Shown: positions 14,545 to 23,425 of the stretch, in pieces | Layout of the letters: every line of letters starts with the position of its first letter | Position numbering within the stretch: position 1 is the first letter of the stretch | Assembly: GCA_027031945.1 (NCBI GenBank) | Contig: JALVPE010000072.1 | Span: forward strand, 1-30,677 | Length of the DNA: 30,677 nucleotides | Origin: Candidatus Moraniibacteriota bacterium | GTDB taxonomy: Bacteria; Patescibacteriota; Minisyncoccia; Moranbacterales; GCA-2747515 | Direction of reading: 5' to 3' | The notes under the pieces: model-generated | The model's input: the letters and a program-made list of their open reading frames with translations, nothing else | The model's database searches: none | What the model was told of the DNA's origin: nothing | Program-made: the position numbers and the translations under genes

Positions 14545-16233
14545 TTATTTTTCAACTTCACAATCTTTTACTCTGCCTATTACTATTCCTTCCAGTCTAC
14601 ATTTTTTACTATTAGGACAATCTTTTTTATAAGGTACATATTGATCGCTGGAGAATTTTGTATTCCATTTATATCTTTCCGGACCACCGTCCTTACCGTC
14701 TTTTGCGTAAATTGTTAAACTTCCTTTACCTATACCACAATCTTTATTACCTTCACAATTATAAGTATTGTGTGCATCTCGTGTATCATCTCCATGTTTA
14801 TTGTTTGCACTATCAATTACTTCTACTTCATAATGTCGTGCCACACTGTGCCACTGTGGTGCTTTATTTATCCACATCACATGTCCTGTAGAGCTTTCTC
14901 CTGCACGCTCATCATATTTTACCACTAGAAAATCTCCCTGCTTAGCATCTTTAAGCTCGTCAATACGTTCCCAGCATTTATTATCATCTTTTATATTTTT
15001 GATGTACTCATAAAAGTCACTAGCTAGTGGTCTATCTGCCTTTTTCCATGCATGACGGCTTTCATCTAGCAACTTGTAATGATATGGCAACGTTTCAAAT
15101 AGTGCAAAACCGCCTAAACCTGAACAGTCGGTTGCCCAATGCTCTTTAGTGTCATACGGCATACCAGTTGTTACACAATAATGATGTTCGTAACTTGTAT
15201 GATGTTTAATTGCTCCTTTTAAAATACTATGGTATTTATCTATAAGATTCTTTCTTGCATCTTTATTATCATGACCCTTGCTTAAATCTGGCTTTGAACA
15301 ATATTTATTTTTTGGCTCTTTTTCATCACTAGTTTTTTTACATTTATATTCAACACGAGCCACTCCTTCATCTTTTTTGTGAGATTCATTTGCCAACACT
15401 ATACAATATGCACTACATCCACTTTGTTCTCCTTTGAAATTTGCATCCAAGCCAATCTTCCAAGCTTTCAGATTATCATTACACTCATAATTAATTTGAC
15501 TCAAAGATGCTTTATGATAAAGCAAACATTCACTATCTGGACCATTAGCAAACTTATAAGCATCCTCCAATTTCAATCCATGGCATTTTTTATCTTTTTC
15601 ATGTTTCCATGTTGCTACTCCACCACAATTTTCTTTTTTGGGATTATAACATTGTCCAGTTGAACCACAAAATTTTTCACCTTTTTTACCACATCCATCA
15701 ATTAACATTGATATATTCATAAGGTTGCCTGATAATTCACTTGCTCCATATTCTGCTTCTTGTCCCTTTTCATTTTTTAATATTGTAACTGTATATATCA
15801 ATTCTTCCGTGTCTTTATTTAAGATAGGATTGGTTAATTCCGCAACAACCGTCACTTCTTCTCCATTTTCTAATTTAGCAACAATTGCTGCATTTGGGGG
15901 ATTTCCAATTTCAAAGCCTAATCCATTCAAAAATTGCGCAAGATTCACGCGTCCAGTATCATGAAGTGGCCTATCTGTAAAATAAACAACATTATCATCA
16001 AAATCAGTGAGTGTCAAAATATATTTATCTTTCTCTCTCTCAATTTGTTCAATATATCCACTTTTTGCATTGTGCACAAATAAATCTGCCGGCTCTGATT
16101 TTTGCAATAAACCAACATCTTTTTGAAATATATTATCAACTTTTTCAACAGGAATCCGAGTAGCAAAAAAGACTACTAATCCAAAAGTTGAGGTTGCTAA
16201 TATAATAAATAATAATGTTTTTGTTTTGTTCAT
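14545..16233 (-). CDS. Membrane-anchored Cys-rich protein with NlpC/P60-like domain
   Basis: An N-terminal membrane anchor or uncleaved signal (about 5-24) precedes an extracytoplasmic region. Residues 50-150 form a compact domain with NVVYFTDRPLHDTGRV and PPNAAIVAKL, a pattern I associate with uncharacterised secreted domains. Residues 180-312 are Cys-rich (for example CGSTGQCYNPKKENCG), presumably disulfide-bonded. Residues 330-560 look papain-like: a nucleophile candidate Cys370 in WATDCSGLGGF, followed by GDFLVVKYD (433-441) and His451 in STGHVMWI, then VIDSANN (472-478). NlpC/P60 or related amidase activity on peptidoglycan or another substrate is therefore likely but unproven. It lies 67 bp after PBP2 and 11 bp before the NIF3-like gene. 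The GC of the Cys-rich part is like its neighbours. No SD. Confidence 0.75.
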   Translation of the reverse strand: MNKTKTLLFIILATSTFGLVVFFATRIPVEKVDNIFQKDVGLLQKSEPADLFVHNAKSGYIEQIEREKDKYILTLTDFDDNVVYFTDRPLHDTGRVNLAQFLNGLGFEIGNPPNAAIVAKLENGEEVTVVAELTNPILNKDTEELIYTVTILKNEKGQEAEYGASELSGNLMNISMLIDGCGKKGEKFCGSTGQCYNPKKENCGGVATWKHEKDKKCHGLKLEDAYKFANGPDSECLLYHKASLSQINYECNDNLKAWKIGLDANFKGEQSGCSAYCIVLANESHKKDEGVARVEYKCKKTSDEKEPKNKYCSKPDLSKGHDNKDARKNLIDKYHSILKGAIKHHTSYEHHYCVTTGMPYDTKEHWATDCSGLGGFALFETLPYHYKLLDESRHAWKKADRPLASDFYEYIKNIKDDNKCWERIDELKDAKQGDFLVVKYDERAGESSTGHVMWINKAPQWHSVARHYEVEVIDSANNKHGDDTRDAHNTYNCEGNKDCGIGKGSLTIYAKDGKDGGPERYKWNTKFSSDQYVPYKKDCPNSKKCRLEGIVIGRVKDCEVEK

Positions 16234-16300
16234 TTTTTTATTTTGATTTACATCTAATATAATAACACATATTTTAAAAAAAATTAATGGTTATTTTTCT

Positions 16301-18202
16301 CTAATTCATTTTTTCAAAAATACTCTCATTACGCCCTTCAAAATACCATCTGTATATATCTCTAGCTACTGGCACAGTAGCAGATGATATTTTAGTTGTT
16401 TGATTTTCTACCATTATAACTATTGCAATTTCTGGATTATCATATGGTGCATATGACACAAACCATGAATGAACTCGTTCTTTATTACCAAACTGTGCCG
16501 TACCGGTTTTTCCAGCAATTGGAACGCTCAAGAAAGAAAGCATTGTGGCTGTCCCTTCAGTTACAGTTTGACGCATGCCCTCCTGCACAATTTTAATGTC
16601 ATCACTAGATGCAATATTGTCACGAATTATTTTTTTATCAATATTTATTTGCGTACCATTTATTTTATTAACAATATGCGATACAACATGAGGTTCATAC
16701 AAAGTACCCCCATTGGCTATTGCTACGATTGAATTTAATACTTGCAAAGCTGTTGCTGTTACATATCCTTGACCAATTGCTGCATGATAAGTATTGCCAA
16801 TGTACCATTTTTCACCAATTTTATCTTCCTTCCATTTTTTATCAGGATAAAATCCTGTTACTTCTCCCGGCAAATCGATACCTGTCTTTTGACCATATCC
16901 AAATTTTTCCATATATTTTTTCATTCTTTCAATACCGAGACCTTTAATATCACCATAGCCTCCACCAACGGTATAAAAATATACATCGCTAGAAACTGCA
17001 ATAGCTCTACGTAAATCAGTAAATCCATGTGCACGCCAATCTCCAAAGAAAAAAGAACCTAGTTTTAATCCTCCCTTACTCTCAATCTTATAGTCAGGTG
17101 ATACAATATGTTCAGCCAATGTAGCAATACCCATAATAGGTTTAACAGTTGAACCCGGAGGGTATGCGCCACCTATTGCACGATTAAATAAAGGTCTATC
17201 TTTATCTGTAACCCAATTATTATATGTTTTTGAATCAATACCTTTTGCAAATACATTGTTATCATAAGAAGGTAAACTTACCATTGCTAGCACAGCACCA
17301 TTTCGTGGATCCATTGCTATTGCTACAGCTCTATGTGTATCAGCTCTTTCCAATTCTTTTTGTAAACGTTTAAAAATAAATTTTTGTAATTGAGCATCTA
17401 TATTAAGATGTAGATCAAATCCGCTTTGTGGTTGAATATCCGCTAAATCTTCAATAATATTTCCACGACTATCAACTAATGAGCGTTGCATTCCATGAAT
17501 ACCACGTAAATACTTTTCGTATTCATATTCAAGACCTGTCTTACCAATACGATCAATCAATAAATAATCCGGATTATTTTTTCGTTCTTCTTTTTGTAAA
17601 AGTCCTTCATACCCAATAATATGTGCAAATTTCTCTCCATCATTATAATTACGAATTGCCGATTGTTGTATGTGAATACCAGGCAGTTCTTTTTGTTTTG
17701 CACGCAACACAAGTGATTGTTCATGAGTTATGTTTTCTGCAATTACCGTACTCATTCCATTGTTTATTGCATCTGCAATAACTGTTTCAACATGTGAATC
17801 ATTTAAATTAAGTAACTTCGATACTTTTTTAATGAGTATTTTTTGTGCTTCTGCACTTTTTGGTAATAATTTTGGCAAAATAATTACACTACGACTGGGA
17901 ACATTGTTAGCTAATACTTCTCCATTAGCATCATAAATAAGACCTCGCGTTGCAACAATGGGCACAGAACGCACACTATTACCGGATGCAACAAAAGAAT
18001 AGTATTCTCCTTTTATGATTTCCAAATAAAATACTCTTATTGTTAGTGCACTTATAATTAAAAAAATAAATACCCACAAAATTAACAACCATTTTTTATC
18101 AAAATTAAACGCCATACGTGAAGCTTCTTTTTCCGATGCAGTAAGAACGGCATCTTCTATTTCATATGTTTGTCTAGTAATTTTTTTATATTGTCTCATC
18201 AT
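16301..18202 (-). CDS. mrdA: Penicillin-binding protein 2 (peptidoglycan transpeptidase)
   Basis: This is a class B PBP that cross-links peptidoglycan during elongation, working with RodA and MreBCD. A cytoplasmic N-terminus of about 35 residues precedes one membrane helix (38-59), the non-penicillin-binding region with RGLIYDANGEVLANN (86-100), and the transpeptidase domain with all three active-site motifs: STVK (351-354, Ser351 nucleophile), SSD (404-406) and KTGT (565-568). The 633-aa length is typical. It begins 10 bp after mreD, at the end of the mre cluster. Two ATGs occur in tandem at the start and either could be used. RodA is not in this window. Confidence 0.95.
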   Translation of the reverse strand: MMRQYKKITRQTYEIEDAVLTASEKEASRMAFNFDKKWLLILWVFIFLIISALTIRVFYLEIIKGEYYSFVASGNSVRSVPIVATRGLIYDANGEVLANNVPSRSVIILPKLLPKSAEAQKILIKKVSKLLNLNDSHVETVIADAINNGMSTVIAENITHEQSLVLRAKQKELPGIHIQQSAIRNYNDGEKFAHIIGYEGLLQKEERKNNPDYLLIDRIGKTGLEYEYEKYLRGIHGMQRSLVDSRGNIIEDLADIQPQSGFDLHLNIDAQLQKFIFKRLQKELERADTHRAVAIAMDPRNGAVLAMVSLPSYDNNVFAKGIDSKTYNNWVTDKDRPLFNRAIGGAYPPGSTVKPIMGIATLAEHIVSPDYKIESKGGLKLGSFFFGDWRAHGFTDLRRAIAVSSDVYFYTVGGGYGDIKGLGIERMKKYMEKFGYGQKTGIDLPGEVTGFYPDKKWKEDKIGEKWYIGNTYHAAIGQGYVTATALQVLNSIVAIANGGTLYEPHVVSHIVNKINGTQINIDKKIIRDNIASSDDIKIVQEGMRQTVTEGTATMLSFLSVPIAGKTGTAQFGNKERVHSWFVSYAPYDNPEIAIVIMVENQTTKISSATVPVARDIYRWYFEGRNESIFEKMN

Positions 18203-18212
18203 ATTTTATATT

Positions 18213-18719
18213 TTATGTATGACACCGCATATCAATACCATGCGTATAAAAATCAATAAAACGTTCAACTCTACCAATAGCAAAACGAAAAAGAAAAAAT
18301 GAAATAAACGTTACAATAATATATACAATAAATGTGTGCAAATTAAAAAATAAATAATGTTGAATAAGAAATTCTAAAATAACTACGATAATCATAGTTA
18401 ATGTGAAAGCTGTGCCATACAAAATAATAGGCATGTTATTTGCACTACGAACTGCTTGTACATAGACCAGATTAAATATAAAAGCAACAAATATAATACT
18501 TATAGTAAAAAGTCCAAAAACATCATAATACAGAAGTCCAAAAATAATAGAAAGTGTAAAAATCCACCAAAAAATATCTCTAAAAGACACAATTGTAAGC
18601 CAAGAACAAACAAATATACACATAACAATAAATGGACTAACGCCAAAAGCGAATGCAATCATCTCCATACAAAAAACTGCAATTAAAACAATTCCTAAAC
18701 GTAGAAAAAAAGTTAACAT
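18213..18719 (-). CDS. mreD: Rod-shape protein MreD-like, 168 aa
   Basis: Almost the whole chain is hydrophobic, with five or six membrane helices and few charged residues apart from a basic stretch (FRFAIGRVERFIDFY) near the C-terminus. Sequence alone identifies MreD weakly because the family is very divergent; the call rests on size, hydrophobicity and position, 6 bp after mreC and 10 bp before PBP2. MreD links MreC to the elongation machinery in the membrane. No Shine-Dalgarno is seen, so translation may be coupled to mreC. Confidence 0.85.
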   Translation of the reverse strand: MLTFFLRLGIVLIAVFCMEMIAFAFGVSPFIVMCIFVCSWLTIVSFRDIFWWIFTLSIIFGLLYYDVFGLFTISIIFVAFIFNLVYVQAVRSANNMPIILYGTAFTLTMIIVVILEFLIQHYLFFNLHTFIVYIIVTFISFFLFRFAIGRVERFIDFYTHGIDMRCHT

Positions 18720-18725
18720 ATCATT

Positions 18726-19529
18726 TTATTCTATAACAAAAACATATTGCAAATCATCAAGTGATGCACTTGGTAATATTTTGGCATTTCGAAATAATTG
18801 ATCTGTGGAAGATGTAATATCCTGTACCACACCAACAGTAAGTCCTCTTGGAAACGAATTTCCAATATCTGATGTAACAAACACATCACCATTCACTACA
18901 TCATCGTCCATTTTTATATCTTCTGCCGATATGGATAATCCATGCAAACCCAAAATTATAGCCTGAGCACCTGTTCGTGCTGTCACTACATTTATTATAC
19001 TTTCCGGATTTGTAATAAGTCGTATACGTGAAGTTGTAGCATCAACTTTATCAACAACGCCGACAAGGACACTTTTATCAACTACAACAGCTTTGCCTAC
19101 AGTAACACCATCATTCTTACCTCTATTTATTTCAATCCATTGATTACCACCCAAGGAATCACGTAAAATAACATCTCCACCAATAAATTTAAATTTATCT
19201 TTAGGTAATAGTTTTAACTCTTTTCGTAATTTATCATTTTCATTTTTTACATCTGTAAGTATTGCATTTTTTGCTTCCAATTCTTGTACTTTTTCTACCA
19301 AATTCTGATTATCACGGTATAATGTACCAATACTGGAAATCATATCTATTTTATCTGAAATATACATCCCTAAAGCAGAACCTTTGTGTACTATTGGATT
19401 AAATGGGATAATAATAATATTTCGTATAAAACCAAATATATTGAATGGATTGACAATGATAAAAATAACAAAAATTATACTATAAATAACAATAGTTCTA
19501 TTTCTCTTTTTTTTATAAATAGTTTGCAT
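18726..19529 (-). CDS. mreC: Rod-shape-determining protein MreC
   Basis: MreC is a bitopic scaffold outside the membrane that activates PBP2 and joins it to MreB. A membrane helix (about 12-34) is followed by a coiled coil (about 68-109, DNQNLVEKVQELEAKNAILT...) and the two-lobed beta domain (about 115-265), with GGNQWIEINRGKNDGVTVGKAV-type strands and LRDSLG typical of the family. The 267-aa length is normal. It starts 32 bp after mreB and ends 6 bp before mreD. Confidence 0.94.
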   Translation of the reverse strand: MQTIYKKKRNRTIVIYSIIFVIFIIVNPFNIFGFIRNIIIIPFNPIVHKGSALGMYISDKIDMISSIGTLYRDNQNLVEKVQELEAKNAILTDVKNENDKLRKELKLLPKDKFKFIGGDVILRDSLGGNQWIEINRGKNDGVTVGKAVVVDKSVLVGVVDKVDATTSRIRLITNPESIINVVTARTGAQAIILGLHGLSISAEDIKMDDDVVNGDVFVTSDIGNSFPRGLTVGVVQDITSSTDQLFRNAKILPSASLDDLQYVFVIE

Positions 19530-19561
19530 ATTATATACAAAAAATACTACTGTTAATTAAA

Positions 19562-20656
19562 TTATTTTAATGGAGCCATTTGATCACTTTCTATTAACAC
19601 TTCTCGTAAATTTTCCAAATCCTCCAACACAACACCTGTACCACGTACTACAGCGGTCAGTGGATCTTCCATTTTTTTCACAGGCATCTTTGTTTCATTT
19701 GCAATAAGTTTATCCAACCCACGTATAAGTCCACCACCACCAGCAAGTATAATTCCTCGTTGCATGATATCTGACAAAAGTTCTGGTGGCGTTTCTTCTA
19801 TAATGGTCTTAACTGTATTTACGATTATGCGTATGCTTCTTGCCAACGCATCACGTATATTTGAGTCACTAACAGTTACCTCTTTAGGTAATCCGGTTAC
19901 TAAATCCCGCCCACGTACTTTCATTTTTAATTCTGTTCTTTGAGGATAAGCACTTCCAACTGTAATCTTGATTTCTTCAGCAGTATATTCCCCTATAAGT
20001 AAATTAAATTCATCACGCATATATCGAATAATATCTTCATTCATTTCATCTCCTGCAGTTCTGAGTGAACGCGCAGCGACAACACCTCCCAGAGATATAA
20101 CTGCTATTTCACTAGTACCACCTCCGATATCAACTATCATATTTCCGCTAGCATCAGTTACCGGCATCCGTGCACCAATTGAAGCTGCCATTGGCTCATC
20201 AATTAAATATGCTTCACGCGCCCCAGCGCTAATAGCTGCATCAATAACAGCTCGCTTTTCTACCTCAGTTACTCCAGAAGGAATACCGATAAGCACCCTT
20301 GGCCGAGGTAAAAAAGAAAATTTTTCCTTATGTACTTTATCAAAAAAATATTTTAGCATTTGCTCTGTAACCTCAAAATCACTTACCACTCCATCTACCA
20401 ACGGACGCGTAGCTATGATGTGTGCCGGAGTTTTACCTACCATGCGTTTTGCTTCTGTACCAATTGCCAAGATTTGTCCAGTACGTTTATTCATGGCAAC
20501 AACGGATGGTTCATTTATCACAATTCCACTACCACTTACATAAACCAATGTATTTGCCGTTCCCAAATCAATGCCAATATCTTTTGAAAAGTTACCAAAA
20601 AATTTATCACTAATTTTTTTTGATATTTTTGTTATATTATTAACAACTCTATTCAT
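19562..20656 (-). CDS. mreB: Rod-shape-determining actin homologue MreB
   Basis: MreB polymerises under the membrane and guides wall elongation. The actin-fold nucleotide-binding motifs are present: IGIDLGTANTLVYV (phosphate 1, about 27-40), MIVDIGGGTSEIAVISLGG (phosphate 2, about 172-190) and GIILAGGGGLIRGLD (adenosine, near 308-322). VLIGIPSGVTEVEKRAV is the conserved family block. The 364-aa chain has about 20 extra N-terminal residues (VVNNITKISKKISDKFFG), amphipathic and basic, which could be a membrane-binding helix; a shorter start is also possible. It leads mreB-mreC-mreD-PBP2, with a strong promoter 92 bases upstream. It implies a non-coccoid cell. Confidence 0.97.
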   Translation of the reverse strand: MNRVVNNITKISKKISDKFFGNFSKDIGIDLGTANTLVYVSGSGIVINEPSVVAMNKRTGQILAIGTEAKRMVGKTPAHIIATRPLVDGVVSDFEVTEQMLKYFFDKVHKEKFSFLPRPRVLIGIPSGVTEVEKRAVIDAAISAGAREAYLIDEPMAASIGARMPVTDASGNMIVDIGGGTSEIAVISLGGVVAARSLRTAGDEMNEDIIRYMRDEFNLLIGEYTAEEIKITVGSAYPQRTELKMKVRGRDLVTGLPKEVTVSDSNIRDALARSIRIIVNTVKTIIEETPPELLSDIMQRGIILAGGGGLIRGLDKLIANETKMPVKKMEDPLTAVVRGTGVVLEDLENLREVLIESDQMAPLK

Positions 20657-20754
20657 ATTATTTATATTGTAATTCTAAAATACAACAAAAAACCAGTTGT
20701 ATATATAAACCGTTTTATTTTTCATCTGTATTTTTGTTTTTTGTAACTCACTCT

Positions 20755-20783
20755 ATAATATAACTTTTCTACTATTTCGTCAA
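20755..20783 (-). promoter_or_regulatory. Promoter of mreBCD-PBP2
   Basis: TTGACG (20778-20783) and TATTAT (20755-20760) are spaced exactly 17 bp on the minus strand. Transcription would begin near 20748, leaving a leader of about 92 bases before mreB, AT-rich and without a Shine-Dalgarno. Confidence 0.65.
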
Positions 20784-20806
20784 AACAGGTTGTGTTTGTA
20801 ATATTT

Positions 20807-22612
20807 TTATTTTCTAAGTACTTTAAGAAAAGCTTCTGGTGGAATTTCTACCTTTCCTGATTGTGCCATGCGTTTTTTGCCTTTTTTTTGTTTTTCTAAT
20901 AACTTTCTCTTCCTTGTAATATCTCCACCATAAAGCCCTGCTGTAACGTCCTTACGATATGCACTAATTGTTGCACGAGCAATTATATTTGAACCTATTG
21001 CAGCTTGGAGTGCAACTGCAAAATTTTGTCTTGGTAAAACTTCCTTCAATTTTTCTACAGTTGATTTTCCTATCTTTTGTGCATTCTCTTTTGGCACGAT
21101 TCTAGCAAATGCTTCTATCACATTACCCGCAACCAATATATCTAACTTAACCAAATCACTAATTCTATAACCAATCGTTTCATAATTCATAGAAGCATAT
21201 CCACTTGAGACACTTTTTAACTGATCATGAAAATCAACAATTACATCCATAAGAGGTGCATCAAATGTTAATTGCACTCGTGACTCATCTATATACTCAG
21301 TAGATTTGTATTCTGCTCTAGTATTCCCCATTAGTTCCATAACATTCCCAAAATATTCACTGGGAGATATAATTTCTAATTTGACATAAGGTTCTTCTAT
21401 TGATTCTATCTCTGATGGATCCGGCAATTCTGTAGGTGAAAAAACTTCAATAACTTCTTTTGTATTTTTCTTATGAATTTTATATACGACACTTGGAGTT
21501 GTAATGGTTGGATGCATGTCAAATTCTCTCTCAAGTCTAGCTTGTATAATTTCCAAATGAAGCAATCCCAAAAAACCACATCTAAACCCACGCCCCAATG
21601 CCTTATTGCTCTCGGGTTCAAATCTAAATGCTCCATCATTTAGAGTAAGTTTTTCCAATGCATCACGCATTAAATTATAATCACTTCCATCTAATGGATA
21701 AAAACTGGCATATACAGCAGGTTTTACTTCTTGATATCCGGGAAGTGGTTCTATGTCGTCATAATTTTCTGTCTTTTGACTTTGTTTAATTGTAACTGTA
21801 TCACCTACTTTACATTCTGAAACACTCTTAAATCCTGTTGCAATATATCCTATGTCTCCGGTTAATAATTCATTACACTTTTCATATTTTGGTTTTAAGT
21901 GTCCTAATTCCACCACACTGCTTTGACCTTTTGTCATAAGCATATGGATATTATCTTTTTTATCAATTTTCCCATCAACTATCCTCACATATGCCAACAC
22001 ACCTTTATAAGAATCATAGACACTATCAAAGACAAGGGCTCTCGTATCAGCATTTACTTGACCGCTTGGTGCTGGAACATCTTCAATAATCCTTGTAAGT
22101 AAATTTTCAACTCCTTCACCAGTTTTGCCACTAACAGCTAAAATATCATCAGCCTCACAGCCAAGTATATGCACAATCTCTTTCTTTACCTTTTCAACAT
22201 CCGCATTTGGTAAATCAATTTTATTTAAAACTGGAATAATCTCTAGGTCTTGCTCCAGTGCAAAATATAAATTTGTAAGTGTCTGAGCTTGAACTCCTTG
22301 AGTAGCATCTACAAGCAATACTGCGCCCTCAACTGCAGCGAGTGAACGTGACACCTCATAAGCAAAATCAACATGCCCAGGAGTATCAATTAGATTCAAA
22401 GTATAATCCACATTATTGTGTTTATATTCCATTTGTACAGGCTGTAATTTTATAGTAATACCACGCTCCCTCTCAAGATCCATTGTATCCAATAACTGCT
22501 CTTTCATATCTCGCTCTTCTATAGTGCCGGTAATTTCTAAAAGCCGATCTGATAAAGTACTCTTACCATGATCAATATGCGCAATAATACAAAAATTTCT
22601 AATGTTTTTCAT
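20807..22612 (-). CDS. lepA: Elongation factor 4 (LepA)
   Basis: LepA is a ribosome-dependent GTPase, proposed to back-translocate stalled ribosomes or aid initiation. GTPase motifs are intact: AHIDHGKST (11-19), DTPGHVDF and NKIDLPNA. The EF-G-like domains II, III and V follow, and the LepA-specific C-terminal domain ends GKVEIPPEAFLKVLRK with the RKRKLLEKQKKGKKRM block. Starting at the ATG (22612, MKNIRNF) gives 601 aa, matching the family. An upstream in-frame TTG at 22648 would add 12 unrelated residues, and it is part of the -35 box of the predicted promoter, so it is rejected. The mRNA appears to begin at the ATG. Confidence 0.97.
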   Translation of the reverse strand: MKNIRNFCIIAHIDHGKSTLSDRLLEITGTIEERDMKEQLLDTMDLERERGITIKLQPVQMEYKHNNVDYTLNLIDTPGHVDFAYEVSRSLAAVEGAVLLVDATQGVQAQTLTNLYFALEQDLEIIPVLNKIDLPNADVEKVKKEIVHILGCEADDILAVSGKTGEGVENLLTRIIEDVPAPSGQVNADTRALVFDSVYDSYKGVLAYVRIVDGKIDKKDNIHMLMTKGQSSVVELGHLKPKYEKCNELLTGDIGYIATGFKSVSECKVGDTVTIKQSQKTENYDDIEPLPGYQEVKPAVYASFYPLDGSDYNLMRDALEKLTLNDGAFRFEPESNKALGRGFRCGFLGLLHLEIIQARLEREFDMHPTITTPSVVYKIHKKNTKEVIEVFSPTELPDPSEIESIEEPYVKLEIISPSEYFGNVMELMGNTRAEYKSTEYIDESRVQLTFDAPLMDVIVDFHDQLKSVSSGYASMNYETIGYRISDLVKLDILVAGNVIEAFARIVPKENAQKIGKSTVEKLKEVLPRQNFAVALQAAIGSNIIARATISAYRKDVTAGLYGGDITRKRKLLEKQKKGKKRMAQSGKVEIPPEAFLKVLRK

Positions 22613-22619
22613 AAGTGTA

Positions 22620-22648
22620 AGTATAACCAAAGAACCACGTTTTAGCAA
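22620..22648 (-). promoter_or_regulatory. lepA promoter giving a leaderless mRNA
   Basis: TTGCTA (22643-22648) and TATACT (22620-22625) are 17 bp apart on the minus strand. Seven bases separate the -10 box from the lepA ATG, so the predicted start falls on or next to the A of ATG. Confidence 0.5.
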
Positions 22649-22724
22649 CTATAAAAACTATTTCTTAAATTTTGTAAGGACAGTGTTTATATGTTATTTC
22701 AAACTATTTTTATTTATAGAAAAA

Positions 22725-22752
22725 AAGACGTCATCTGTATAGACAACGTCTT
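22725..22752 (-). terminator. Terminator of the 48-aa gene
   Basis: AAGACGT and ACGTCTT arms (22725-22731, 22746-22752) close a hairpin whose loop can pair further (TCT/AGA). On the minus strand a run of seven T (TCTTTTTTTC) follows. It lies 10 bases after the stop codon. Confidence 0.8.
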
Positions 22753-22762
22753 GGAGTTATAA

Positions 22763-22909
22763 TCAAAAAGCAACTGATAACAGCATTGATGCTATCCCAA
22801 CTATCATTCTACCGCCATCATCCTCATCAGACCGCATCCATGGAATAACAAAACGCATCGTTGGAAACAATATCATGATTAATCCATATACTGCTAATAT
22901 ACCACCCAT
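22763..22909 (-). CDS. Small membrane protein, 48 aa
   Basis: I do not recognise it. The ATG at 22909 is chosen because GGAGG lies eight bases upstream; ATG 22924 and TTG 22957 are in the same frame but lack a Shine-Dalgarno, and the GGAGG itself lies within the ATG 22924 reading. The resulting protein starts MGGILAVYGLIMILFP, has one membrane helix (about 2-16), a short acidic loop (RSDEDDGG), and a second hydrophobic helix (RMIVGIASMLLSVAF) to the C-terminus. It has a promoter at 23005-23033, a leader of about 90 bases and a strong terminator, so it is a genuine small gene. Function unknown. Confidence 0.65.
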   Translation of the reverse strand: MGGILAVYGLIMILFPTMRFVIPWMRSDEDDGGRMIVGIASMLLSVAF

Positions 22910-23004
22910 ACGAGTAACCTCCATTTTTTGATTGAAAAAGAATTTCCCCAACGGCAAGACACTTTTTGAGTTTTTTAAAATGATTTCTCGCCTATTGATG
23001 CTTT

Positions 23005-23033
23005 AATATAGCATATAATGACTTATTTGTCTA
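23005..23033 (-). promoter_or_regulatory. Promoter of the 48-aa gene
   Basis: TAGACA (23028-23033) and TATATT (23005-23010) are 17 bp apart on the minus strand. The start is expected near 22998. Confidence 0.55.
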
Positions 23034-23249
23034 GAATCACAAAAATAATTTGAAAGAAAATGCTATGAGAACGCTTCTCTTGCCCTCGTCTAACATCAAA
23101 TATATGAAAATTTATTTTTGTATTCATTTTACCAAATTAGTGAATTGGAAATAGTAAAAAGAATACTTAGAAATAGATTTAATTTTTTAAATCTCTCTAC
23201 CTAATTTTTAATGGCAATTCGACCAAAAATGAGTTACAATAATAATTAG
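23034..23249. other. Intergenic region between divergent units
   Basis: No gene is supported here. The only structure I see is an 8-bp hairpin with a TTTT loop (23175-23182 with 23187-23194). A 34-codon minus ORF near 23029-23133 has no SD and no recognisable product. Confidence 0.5.
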
Positions 23250-23277
23250 TTGATTCAATTGATTATAACTTTATATA
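23250..23277 (+). promoter_or_regulatory. Candidate promoter for the 23327 reading frame
   Basis: TTGATT (23250-23255) and TATATA (23272-23277) are 16 bp apart, about 50 bases upstream of ATG 23327. A second TTGATT overlaps nearby (23259-23264). Confidence 0.35.
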
Positions 23278-23326
23278 TTTAATAACACGTCAAATAAACT
23301 AACTTTATAAATTATTTTTATATCTT

Positions 23327-23425
23327 ATGAATATTAAAAACCTGCTCAGCCAAAGTCGTGAAATTTGGGGCGACAAGAAACTTAATTTATCCCAAATCAT
23401 CATTCGTATGGGCAAAGTCTTTTGA
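23327..23425 (+). pseudogene. N-terminal gene remnant fused to a secreted-protein fragment
   Basis: From ATG 23327 a 32-codon frame encodes MNIKNLLSQSREIWGD followed by KKLNLSQIIIRMGKVF, then TGA. 'EIWG...LSQIIIRMGK' looks like the start of a small cytosolic protein family common in Patescibacteria, possibly MazG-like; this is from memory and unconfirmed. The rest of that protein is missing and the next sequence belongs to a different, Cys-rich protein in the +1 frame. The TTT TGA end would allow a perfect +1 slip (UUU to UUU) that would join the frames into 135 aa. A deletion or recombination scar is the simplest reading; it has no SD. Confidence 0.55.

Noticed and set aside
19968..20543. 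A 191-codon plus-strand frame
   Set aside because: It is antisense to mreB, whose conserved actin-fold motifs occupy this region, and it has no SD or recognisable product.
23423..23425. UGA read as glycine (alternative code)
   Set aside because: Conserved genes in the window show no internal UGA and TAG follows immediately, so the standard code is preferred.
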